From assembly GCA_023145375.1 (NCBI GenBank), contig JAGLDY010000001.1, positions 1-59,163 on the forward strand: a stretch of 59,163 bases of DNA, in the 5' to 3' direction. Shown here one piece after another: positions 7,764 through 15,258 of this stretch (positions are counted from its first letter, which is position 1; the number at the start of each line of letters is the position of its first letter). The stretch is from Candidatus Sabulitectum sp. GTDB lineage: Bacteria; Fermentibacterota; Fermentibacteria; Fermentibacterales; JCC-6. Below the pieces are notes generated by a model. The model had not been told where the DNA came from. It worked only from the letters and a program-made list of their open reading frames with translations, and searched no databases. The position numbers and the translations under genes are program-made.

Positions 7764-9109
7764 TACCTTGCCCCCTTGATATGCTTACCTAGAGCTTCAA
7801 CGAAGCTGTCCATTTCTTTTCTTGAACGCTTCTCGGTGGCAGTGAGCATTATCGCGCCGTCGCCAAGCCCTGGGATGGGAAGACCCGCCAGATAGCCTGC
7901 TTCACCCATTGCTTCTACAGCAGTGTCTGCAGATACCGGAAGATCAATCACAAATTCCCTGCAGAACGGTGTATCAAACACATCTGTCACTCCATCAATT
8001 TCCAGCAATCTGTCATGAAGGTAATGAGATCTGTGCCAGCACTGCCTTGCAACTTCCTTAAACCCCGTCTCACCGGTAAGGGTGAGATATATCACGTTGG
8101 CAAGAGCCATAAGAGCCTGGTTGGAACAGATGTTGCTTGTTGCTTTGGCTCTCCTGATATGTTGTTCTCTTGTTTGAAGGGTAAGAACATATCCTGTATT
8201 GCCGGCTCTGTCCTCTGTCCTGCCCACTATTCTTCCTGGCATCTTTCTGAGGAAAGCTGCATTTGTAGCCATAAAACCCACATAGGGGCCGCCATAACTC
8301 ATGGCAATACCCATGGGCTGTCCTTCTCCCACTACCACATCAGCTCCCAGTCTACCCGGAGCCTCAATAACACCAAGGGCAATGGGGTCAGCGGCAACAA
8401 CAAGAAGCCCTTTGTGACCGTGTATCAGATCAGCTGCTGCTTTGACATCTTCAATGGAGCCAAAGTAATTGGGGTACTGCAGCACAAGAGCGGCCACACC
8501 ACCCTCTGCAAGCTTGTCTGCTGCCTCAAGGTCGATCAAGCCATCACTGCCAAAAGGTACCTCGTTGATCTCAAAATCTCCATTATCCATGTAGGTATGT
8601 ATCACATCAATAGTCCTGGGATTCACCGAGCCTGCAACCAGCACTCTCTTCTTGCGTGTGCTTCTGATCGCCATGAGAGCAGCTTCAGCAACCGCTGACG
8701 CTCCATCGTACATGCATGCGTTCGCTGCATCGCAGCCTGTGAGCCTGCTGATCATGGTCTGATATTCAAAGATAGCCTGCAGAGTGCCTTGGCTTACTTC
8801 AGCCTGATAGGGTGTGTAGGCTGTAAAGAATTCACTTCTTGTGAGAATGTTATCGATGGCGGCGGGAATGTAATGATCATAGGCACCTGCACCAAGAAAG
8901 CACACAAGATCAGCGGAACTGTTCTTTGCTGCAAATCCCTTGAATTCATTAACAACCTCAAGCTCACTGGCAGGTGCAGGGAGATCCAGTTCACCCTTGA
9001 AACGGATACTTTCCGGAATAGGTGTAAGCAGATCTTCTAGTTTATCCACACCTATTACATCAAGCATCTGCTCCCGCTCCACCTTGCCGTTGGGAACGTA
9101 TATGCTCAT
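7763..9109 (-). CDS. gcvPA: Glycine dehydrogenase (decarboxylating) subunit 1, P-protein alpha
   Basis: 448 residues, normal for GcvPA. It begins with YVPNG..REQMLDVIGV and contains FLGAGAYDHYIPAAIDNIL, FFTAYTPYQAEVSQGTLQA and NICSNQALMALANVIYL, all characteristic of the alpha subunit, which lacks the PLP lysine and shapes the active site with GcvPB. Four bases separate it from the gcvH stop. It is expressed as part of gcvT-gcvH-gcvPA-gcvPB. Confidence 0.97.
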   Translation of the reverse strand: MSIYVPNGKVEREQMLDVIGVDKLEDLLTPIPESIRFKGELDLPAPASELEVVNEFKGFAAKNSSADLVCFLGAGAYDHYIPAAIDNILTRSEFFTAYTPYQAEVSQGTLQAIFEYQTMISRLTGCDAANACMYDGASAVAEAALMAIRSTRKKRVLVAGSVNPRTIDVIHTYMDNGDFEINEVPFGSDGLIDLEAADKLAEGGVAALVLQYPNYFGSIEDVKAAADLIHGHKGLLVVAADPIALGVIEAPGRLGADVVVGEGQPMGIAMSYGGPYVGFMATNAAFLRKMPGRIVGRTEDRAGNTGYVLTLQTREQHIRRAKATSNICSNQALMALANVIYLTLTGETGFKEVARQCWHRSHYLHDRLLEIDGVTDVFDTPFCREFVIDLPVSADTAVEAMGEAGYLAGLPIPGLGDGAIMLTATEKRSRKEMDSFVEALGKHIKGAR

Positions 9110-9113
9110 GGAT

Positions 9114-9497
9114 TTACTCTCCTATGTGAGTCTTGTACTCTTCGCTGGTAAGAAGACCGTCAAACTGAGATTCATCGGAGACCTTTATGGCGTAAAGCCA
9201 GCCACCGGCATACGGGTCCTCATTGATGAGAGCAGGATTGGCTTCAAGCTCTTCGTTCACTGCAGCTACTTCTCCGTCCATGGGTGCATAGAAATCCTCA
9301 GCAGTCTTAACAGCTTCAAGTCCACCCATGGCATCACCTTTAGTGGCTTCTGCTCCCACTTCAGGAAGCTCAGCCATAACTATCTCACCCATCTCATGCT
9401 GGGCGTGGTCAGTGAGTCCGATCACATACTTGTCTGCTTCTTTGCGTACCCATTCGTGGGTCTCAGTGTATCGTACATTCTCTGGGATATTGCTCAT
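9114..9497 (-). CDS. gcvH: Glycine cleavage system H protein
   Basis: 127 residues. The lipoyl attachment lysine is K64 in LEAVKTAEDFYAP, with the preceding YTETHEWVRKE and GLTDHAQHEMGEIV strands and following DGEVAAVNEELE, all standard for GcvH. The lipoylated arm carries the aminomethyl group between P, T and L proteins. Neither a dihydrolipoamide dehydrogenase nor a lipoylation gene is in this window, so these must be encoded elsewhere. Shine-Dalgarno AAGGAGAGATAG precedes the ATG. Confidence 0.97.
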   Translation of the reverse strand: MSNIPENVRYTETHEWVRKEADKYVIGLTDHAQHEMGEIVMAELPEVGAEATKGDAMGGLEAVKTAEDFYAPMDGEVAAVNEELEANPALINEDPYAGGWLYAIKVSDESQFDGLLTSEEYKTHIGE

Positions 9498-9535
9498 TCT
9501 ATCTCTCCTTATATGAATATCAACACTATCAACAA

Positions 9536-10633
9536 TTACTTTCGGCTGCCTTCTTTGTAGAAAGGGATCTTTACTATTTTAACGGGAATCCGCTTCCCTC
9601 TTACTTCTGCTTCCAGCTCGCTGCCCCTCTTCTGGTAGCCACGTTCAACGTACCCAAGACACACAGCCTGCCCAATTGCAGGAGCAATAGAACCGCTGGT
9701 AACGATGCCTACTTTCCGGTCACCGCTGAAAAGGGGAGTACCGTGCCTGGGAAACCCCTTTCCGGTGACTGTCATGCCAACCAGATATCTTCCCGGCTTA
9801 TCCGCTTTCTGCTGCTCAAGAACTTCCCTGGCAATAAAATTTTTCTCTGTCTTAAGCTTTACAACCCAGCCAAGCTTTGCTTCGATGGGGGTTGTGCTGT
9901 GATCTATGTCGTTACCATAGAGAGGATAACCAACCTCAAGGCGAAGTGTATCTCTTGCTCCAAGCCCTATGGGGACAATGCCGAATTTCTCTCCGGCCTC
10001 CATTACGGAATCCCAGACAGCCTCAGCATCGGGATATTTCATGTATATCTCGAACCCGTCCTCACCTGTGTAACCTGTTCTTGCGATCAGGGCATCCACA
10101 CCGGCAAATTTGCCTGTTGTATGCTCATAGTAACCGATGCTCTCAAGATCCTCGTGGGTAAGTTTTGAGCAGACTTCCTGGGCTTTGGGACCCTGGATCG
10201 CAACAAGAGCAGTCTCGTCACTTTCATTCGTAATACTAACGTCAAAGCTTTGAAGGTGACTCTGCACCCAGGCCCAGTCCTTCTCCAGGTTAGCTGCATT
10301 CACAACCATCAGGTACTCCTGATCACCAATTCTGTACACAATAAGATCATCAACAATACCGCCGTCAGGATAACACATTGTAGAATAGTACGCTTTTCCG
10401 TTATCAACGCTGGCATCATTGGTGAGAAGATTGTCAAGGAATGCTGTGGAATCAGATCCTGTGACCCTGAACTCGCCCATGTGTGTCAGGTCAAAAGCGC
10501 CAACACTTTCTCTAACCGCCATGTGTTCTTTCTTAATAGCATCGTACTTGATGGGCATAAGGTATCCGGCAAAGGATTGTATAGTGGCACCGAGTGCCAC
10601 ATGTCTCTCGTAAAGCGGGGTTCTCTTGTCCAT
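9536..10633 (-). CDS. gcvT: Glycine cleavage system T protein (aminomethyltransferase)
   Basis: 365 residues, typical of GcvT. Recognisable blocks are RTPLYERHVALGA, GYLMPIKYDAIKKEHMAVRE, FDLTHMGEFRVTG, and TGYTGEDGFEIY. It releases ammonia from the aminomethyl group and transfers the methylene to tetrahydrofolate. Folate synthesis genes (folE, folP, folC) occur elsewhere in the window. It is the first gene of the operon; AAAGGGGCAG lies before the ATG. No glycine riboswitch structure is evident in the 130-base leader region. Confidence 0.97.
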   Translation of the reverse strand: MDKRTPLYERHVALGATIQSFAGYLMPIKYDAIKKEHMAVRESVGAFDLTHMGEFRVTGSDSTAFLDNLLTNDASVDNGKAYYSTMCYPDGGIVDDLIVYRIGDQEYLMVVNAANLEKDWAWVQSHLQSFDVSITNESDETALVAIQGPKAQEVCSKLTHEDLESIGYYEHTTGKFAGVDALIARTGYTGEDGFEIYMKYPDAEAVWDSVMEAGEKFGIVPIGLGARDTLRLEVGYPLYGNDIDHSTTPIEAKLGWVVKLKTEKNFIAREVLEQQKADKPGRYLVGMTVTGKGFPRHGTPLFSGDRKVGIVTSGSIAPAIGQAVCLGYVERGYQKRGSELEAEVRGKRIPVKIVKIPFYKEGSRK

Positions 10634-10700
10634 TACTGCCCCTTTTCGGGAATAACTGTAAAACTACAAAAACAACAATTCCAGCTTATAAGCGAGTGCT

Positions 10701-10729
10701 AATTTAGCCAAAATCCGGGAAAAATGCAA
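10701..10729 (-). promoter_or_regulatory. Candidate promoter of the gcvT operon
   Basis: On the minus strand TTGCAT (complement of 10724-10729) and TAAATT (complement of 10701-10706) are separated by exactly 17 bases, about 65 bases before the gcvT start. Match to consensus is modest, and an alternative TATAAG lies slightly downstream (complement of 10685-10690). Confidence 0.35.
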
Positions 10730-10766
10730 ATCTCATTGACCGGGTGACGACAACAGACTGATATTC

Positions 10767-11387
10767 ATGGATACGCTAGTGAAAGGAAGCTCTTTGGCAA
10801 GAATTGCACTTGGAGAAACAACGGTTGGAAAACTGAAAAAAGAGTCCGGAGGCGAAGATGCAGTTCTCCATGATCTCTGCAGGGAATCCATGGCCCGGAA
10901 GTGGTTGAGATCAAAAGGTATACCCAACTGGAGAAATCCTGCTACTCCATCAGAGGATGCAGGAAGAACCGAGTCCGGCAGTCCGAGATACAGTATCCTT
11001 CTATCTGACGGTGCCAGATTCCTTGTCTGCTCCCACCCCTCTTCAACACTCTCCTTTGACACGCTTGCTGCTTCAAAGTGCTTTGCCGTACTGGCTGTGG
11101 CTCTTGAAAAAGACTGCAGACACGGTTCTGTGAGAGGATGCCTATTTCTGCGTGACGTATCCAGATCCAATCGATCCTACAACTTCAGCAAGGACGGGCT
11201 TCGTTCCAACTCGGAATTCTTAGATCATCTGACCGTACCAAAAAGCTACACATCAAAGCTTATCAGTTTCAGCGCAAGACTGCTTCTCTTCGGTGAACCG
11301 GATGCACCTGAATGGGGAACTGATGGAGTGAAGGCATTTGCTCCGTCGTATCAAGCTGGAAAAGGAGTCACTTTTGACCATGAATAA
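10767..11387 (+). CDS. Hypothetical protein preceding GGDEF gene
   Basis: 206 residues as drawn; start uncertain (no good Shine-Dalgarno; an ATG near residue 42, MARKWLRSKGIPNW, is an alternative). No signal peptide. A plausible alpha/beta core occurs at LLSDGARFLVCSHPSS and ASKCFAVLAVALEKD; the rest is polar. I recognise no family. Its end overlaps the start of the GGDEF gene by 14 bases on the same strand, the main argument that it is real and functionally linked to cyclic-di-GMP signalling. Confidence 0.55.
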   Translation: MDTLVKGSSLARIALGETTVGKLKKESGGEDAVLHDLCRESMARKWLRSKGIPNWRNPATPSEDAGRTESGSPRYSILLSDGARFLVCSHPSSTLSFDTLAASKCFAVLAVALEKDCRHGSVRGCLFLRDVSRSNRSYNFSKDGLRSNSEFLDHLTVPKSYTSKLISFSARLLLFGEPDAPEWGTDGVKAFAPSYQAGKGVTFDHE

Positions 11388-12399
11388 GGAATATCCGAAA
11401 AAAGGTCAGGAAGCCCAGGGCCTGATTCGACTGCGCAGGGCTTCAGAAGGTTCTCTCAGTGAAGATCTCATCGAGAGAATTCGCAATGCCGCAATGGAAC
11501 TCCAGCAGTGTCGTTCAAAAGGAGAGGTCTACCGTATCTGCACAGAGGCCGGCATATCGATCCTGAACGAAGCATGCAGCTCGATATTTGTCAACGACAA
11601 TGGCAAAATGAAACAGGCTGTTTCCCTGGGCAGAGAGCTTCACAACTGCGACATAGACTGCACTCCGGGGATCGATTTAACTGAGCTGTCCCCCTCTTCT
11701 GAAAGCCCTTCCTATTTTACCTCCGGCGACCGTCAGGAATATCTCTGTCCTGCAGGAACAGCTGGAGCCTGCTTCCGTCTCGGTGAAGATGCTGTTTTTC
11801 AGATCATTTTAACCAGGAGTCAGGTTCTTGAAAACATGGAAACAATGGTTATGGAACTGCTTGTGGAATTTGCCCGGCAGGGACTCAAGCGTATTTCCCT
11901 TAAGCATCAACTGGTACATCAATCCTTCCACGACCAGCTTACAGGCATACACAACAGGAACTACTTCAACCGGATCATTGAATTCGAGGAGCTTCGGGCA
12001 AAAAGAATGGGTTCATCCATAGGCTTCATCATGGTGGATGTTGACAATTTCAAGAGGGTGAATGAAAAGTACGACTACCAGTCTGGAGACCATGTCCTTG
12101 TTGAAGTTGCATCTATTCTTGAGAATTCAATGAGAACTACTGATACTGTTCTGAGATACGGTGGGGATGAGTTCCTGCTGATCCTCACCGGAATGACAAT
12201 GAATCACTGCCACAGAGTGGAAGCACGGATCAACAAAGCAGTGGAGAAGTCTAATGTCCTGCACATGCAGGGTGGAGAAAGAGTTACTGTTTCCATGGGA
12301 CAGGCGCTCTGGACTCCTGATGCCAGGGAGACCATTGATGAGACCCTGGCAAGGGCTGACAGTATCATGTGCGAGAAAAAGAACCTTAAAAAACGGTGA
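11374..12399 (+). CDS. Diguanylate cyclase with N-terminal GAF-like domain
   Basis: 341 residues from a TTG at 11374 (AAGGAG upstream; ATG 11380 is also possible). Residues about 45-185 look like a GAF domain (NAAMELQQCRSKGEVYRICT, ILNEACSSIFV), followed by a helical linker and a GGDEF domain: FHDQLTGIHNRNYFNRII, the IMVDVDNFKRVNEKYDYQSGD block, and the intact active-site motif RYGGDEF. It should make c-di-GMP. No RxxD inhibitory site is visible right before the GGDEF motif. Soluble, no membrane segment. Its end overlaps the convergent lipoprotein gene by 14 bases. Confidence 0.9.
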   Translation: MTMNKEYPKKGQEAQGLIRLRRASEGSLSEDLIERIRNAAMELQQCRSKGEVYRICTEAGISILNEACSSIFVNDNGKMKQAVSLGRELHNCDIDCTPGIDLTELSPSSESPSYFTSGDRQEYLCPAGTAGACFRLGEDAVFQIILTRSQVLENMETMVMELLVEFARQGLKRISLKHQLVHQSFHDQLTGIHNRNYFNRIIEFEELRAKRMGSSIGFIMVDVDNFKRVNEKYDYQSGDHVLVEVASILENSMRTTDTVLRYGGDEFLLILTGMTMNHCHRVEARINKAVEKSNVLHMQGGERVTVSMGQALWTPDARETIDETLARADSIMCEKKNLKKR

Positions 12400-13582
12400 T
12401 GTCCGTTCCGTCTGTTGTGATAACGAAGGTTCCATCCTGGTCAGTTCTGTAAACGGGGATCCCCCGTTCATCCAGTCTGTAGAGAAGCTCTGAATGAGGA
12501 TGACCGTAGGGGTTTCCCGACCCCACTTCGATGGCGGCATAAGACGGTTGAACAGCGTCAAGCCACAGGTTGCTCGTAGCATCACCTGAGCCGTGATGTC
12601 CCACCTTCAGTATGTCGGCTCTGAGGTCTTCCGGCTGGTAGTAGGAGAGCACATCATCCTCTCCCCCGTCTGATTCAAGATCACCGGTAAAGAGGAAAGA
12701 AACATCCTCAAAAGTGATATGGACCAGTATTGAAGCATTGTTCATGCTGCCTGATCCGGGGTTGGGCTGCGGATGAAGGATATTTACCTCCAGATCAGGA
12801 TCCCAGTCAAGTGTCATGCCCCTGTTTCCCTCAATGTACTCCGCGCCTGATGCCTGGATCTCATTCAGGAAATCTTCGTATGTTGCCGAACCATCCCCGG
12901 TCCAGCCGCAATCCCATACCCTGTCCACAGGGATATCCTCAAGCACAGCTATAAGTCCGCCGATATGGTCCGAATGGGGATGAGTTCCAACTATGCCGTC
13001 CAGATGGGTAATGCCAAGGCTGTCAAGCATGGGAATTATCCTGTCCCTGCCACAGCTCCAGTCGCTTCTTCTGTCTCCACCGTCGATAAGATAGTTGAAT
13101 CCGTTGGGGGTTCTGATGAGCATGGCGTCTCCCGAAAGAGAACCATGAGAAGGGTCGATAAAGAAAACAGTAAGATTGTCCGGTTCATTCAGAGGAATGG
13201 TAAGAGAAAGCTCATTGCTCCATGCGGATAGCAATGAGGTGTTTCTTGTTTCCAGAGCGTACCAGTAGGTCTCCCCGGCGGTCACATCGGAATCAAACCA
13301 GGTGTTCTGAAGAGGATCCCCGGTGAATATCTTTATTGCCTCTGCCTGAGATGGGTCCGCCTCAATACCCGCAGACTGACTCCTCCATAGAATGTATGCA
13401 TCGAAGTCATTATCGGAGCACTGGGTCCAGCTCGTATAGACAACTGAATCGGAATGGAGCTGTATTATCAGATCACTGGGGGTTGGTATGCCTGCAGGTT
13501 CCGAAACCGGATTCCCGCATGAAAGAAGAAGCAGAACAAGAAGACCTGCGACAACAACAGGGACCAGTGATCTAATACGCAT
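12386..13582 (-). CDS. Lipoprotein: Fn3-like domain plus ComEC-type metallo-beta-lactamase fold
   Basis: 398 residues. Signal with lipobox LLLLSCG (Cys at residue 22). Residues 35-130 resemble a fibronectin type III module (SDLIIQLHSDSVVYTSWTQ, AGETYWYALETR). From about 140 the metallo-beta-lactamase fold of the ComEC/Rec2 C-terminal family follows: MLIRTPNGFNYLIDGGD, the metal-binding THPHSDHIGG motif, FLFTGDLESDGGE and ILKVGHHGSGDAT. Such domains hydrolyse phosphoester bonds, including extracellular DNA; as a surface lipoprotein it could be a nuclease. Convergent with the GGDEF gene. Confidence 0.9.
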   Translation of the reverse strand: MRIRSLVPVVVAGLLVLLLLSCGNPVSEPAGIPTPSDLIIQLHSDSVVYTSWTQCSDNDFDAYILWRSQSAGIEADPSQAEAIKIFTGDPLQNTWFDSDVTAGETYWYALETRNTSLLSAWSNELSLTIPLNEPDNLTVFFIDPSHGSLSGDAMLIRTPNGFNYLIDGGDRRSDWSCGRDRIIPMLDSLGITHLDGIVGTHPHSDHIGGLIAVLEDIPVDRVWDCGWTGDGSATYEDFLNEIQASGAEYIEGNRGMTLDWDPDLEVNILHPQPNPGSGSMNNASILVHITFEDVSFLFTGDLESDGGEDDVLSYYQPEDLRADILKVGHHGSGDATSNLWLDAVQPSYAAIEVGSGNPYGHPHSELLYRLDERGIPVYRTDQDGTFVITTDGTDITVF

Positions 13583-13610
13583 TCAGCTTAAACTCCAATT
13601 CATTACAGGT

Positions 13611-14411
13611 CTACTTTCGAGACGATCTCCCGGTACTCCGTTCAATGGCTCTGCTTCCACCAACCGGCAGTACAGGAGCCTCGCCGTCATGAATCACAAA
13701 TATATCATAGAACTGCTGAAGAAGTCTTCTCTGGGGATCACCGAAAAGCATCCGGTACTCGGGAGACCCAGAAGAAACTACCAGCTGTTCCGCAGTGCAT
13801 ATATCCCTTACCATCCACTGTGAGCTGTTGAACACTGCGTCAAATTCAAGAGTTCTATCTGGGCGCCAGTCGCTGTCGTAATACAAAGCCTGTTCAAGCA
13901 GGAATGGGAAGGAAGTCCGGTTGGCAACAAGAGTTACAAGTTCAGTACCGGTAACAACAGGCATTGCAATTCTGCCGGCTGTGGCTGAAACCGCACCACT
14001 GTTAATGAGTGAACTCTCTGCCTCCGAGTCCACCATGTAGGACTGTATTCTGCATGAGAATTCAAGTTGATATTCTTTTGTTACCTCGCCATCTGAAGAA
14101 GCAACAGATATCATTACAGGTCTTACCTCAAAGGCAACGCCGTCTGTTTCTGTAAGGCATCCGGAAAGCGTGTACTTCGACCAGTTACCGCACTCCTCAA
14201 TTTCAACATAACCTCCAAGAAGAGGATGCCTGGAAATAACAGTGTCAGGAGCAAGATCAGGAGGCACCGGAGCCGTCTCCGGCTCGATCTCTATGTACAC
14301 CGTGTCAGGAGGTTGTGATCCTCCTCCATCCGGATGGGTGGAATAGTCGTAGTGGTTTATTGTACAGGCTCCAAGAAGAAGCAATCCAACTGCAAGAGCA
14401 ATTCTTTTCAT
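13611..14411 (-). CDS. Lipoprotein, unknown function
   Basis: 266 residues. Signal peptide with lipobox LLLGAC (Cys at residue 16), then a low-complexity linker (DGGGSQPPDTVYIEIEPE). The mature part is beta-rich (GYVEIEECGNWSKYTLSG, FEVRPVMISVASSDGEV, ATAGRIAMPVVTGTELV). No family recognised. It ends 29 bases before the metallo-beta-lactamase lipoprotein on the same strand, so both may be cotranscribed. Confidence 0.82.
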   Translation of the reverse strand: MKRIALAVGLLLLGACTINHYDYSTHPDGGGSQPPDTVYIEIEPETAPVPPDLAPDTVISRHPLLGGYVEIEECGNWSKYTLSGCLTETDGVAFEVRPVMISVASSDGEVTKEYQLEFSCRIQSYMVDSEAESSLINSGAVSATAGRIAMPVVTGTELVTLVANRTSFPFLLEQALYYDSDWRPDRTLEFDAVFNSSQWMVRDICTAEQLVVSSGSPEYRMLFGDPQRRLLQQFYDIFVIHDGEAPVLPVGGSRAIERSTGRSSRK

Positions 14412-14579
14412 ATTTCTCCCCTTTCTTGCCGTGCTTCCGCTGGGGACGCACAGGAGTTTCCCAAAGTTGCTATCCTATCATACATCACCAGTCTACAAAG
14501 TGTTCCATCAGGGATTGAAGGACAAGCTGACCGCAAAACCGGCAGCGGTTATATTCGTCCTACTCGAAAGGAGTTTTTT

Positions 14580-15254
14580 GTGAACACAGTTTCCTGCACA
14601 TTGCTGATCATTCTTGCCACGGTTCTTTTTCAGGATGATTTCAACGATGGAACCGCTGAGGGCTGGTACACTGTAGGTCCATCAAACTATCAGGTGCAAG
14701 ACGGCAGATACCACTTCAGTGGCGGTGGAGCTGTGAACGATGCCACATCATACAGAGGCGAATCCGGAGAAGTAATGAGCACCTCTGACTACTCCATGCA
14801 GGCAGACATTGAGATTGATGTTGGTGTTTTCGGCGGGATGATGACCCGCTACTGGGAGGACGGCGAATACAACATGATGCTGGTCTTAAGCATACCGCAT
14901 CAGGCTCTTAACCTCTACCGCTGGCACTGGACATCTATAGTTCTGGTTGATTCATATTCTTTCCCGGTACAGGCTGGAACTACTTACACTGTAAAGATGC
15001 AGTGCAGTGGAGATACTTTTGCAGGCAGAGCCTGGCTTCCAGGTGAGAGTGAACCGGAGGGATGGTTCGTTTCCGTTACCGACACTCTTTCCAGACCCGG
15101 CGCAGCAGCGCTGTTCACAGCAGGTACTTCTAAAAACACAGATGTGTACATGAGCTGTTTCTTCGACAATGCAGTTGTGGAAACCCCTGAACCATGGTCA
15201 CTGACACAAAACACCTGGGCAGGGATAAAAGCACTGGGCAGTCTGCCTCAGTAA
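14580..15254 (+). CDS. Secreted beta-sandwich (LamG/DUF1080-like) protein
   Basis: 224 residues from GTG 14580 (AAAGGAG six bases upstream); the longer open frame upstream overlaps the divergent lipoprotein and is unlikely. Residues 1-18 are a signal peptide (NTVSCTLLIILATVLFQ). The body is a concanavalin-like sandwich: DDFNDGTAEGWYTVG, YRGESGEVMSTSDYSMQADI, QAGTTYTVKMQCSGDTF. The C-terminus (LTQNTWAGIKALGSLPQ) follows a Pro-rich spacer and resembles that of the broken secreted gene at 1799-2416. Probably carbohydrate-binding or adhesive; substrate unknown. Confidence 0.85.
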   Translation: MNTVSCTLLIILATVLFQDDFNDGTAEGWYTVGPSNYQVQDGRYHFSGGGAVNDATSYRGESGEVMSTSDYSMQADIEIDVGVFGGMMTRYWEDGEYNMMLVLSIPHQALNLYRWHWTSIVLVDSYSFPVQAGTTYTVKMQCSGDTFAGRAWLPGESEPEGWFVSVTDTLSRPGAAALFTAGTSKNTDVYMSCFFDNAVVETPEPWSLTQNTWAGIKALGSLPQ

Positions 15255-15258
15255 AGCA

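Noticed and set aside
8015-8698. 227-codon plus-strand frame within gcvPA
   Set aside because: Antisense shadow of gcvPA with Cys/Ser-rich composition.
10634-10766. Glycine riboswitch upstream of gcvT
   Set aside because: The 130-base leader is too short for the tandem aptamer and shows no matching helices.
10733-11170. 145-codon minus-strand frame opposite the pre-GGDEF gene
   Set aside because: The plus-strand frame is favoured by its overlap with the GGDEF gene; the minus one has no Shine-Dalgarno and a Ser/Pro-rich shadow-like composition.
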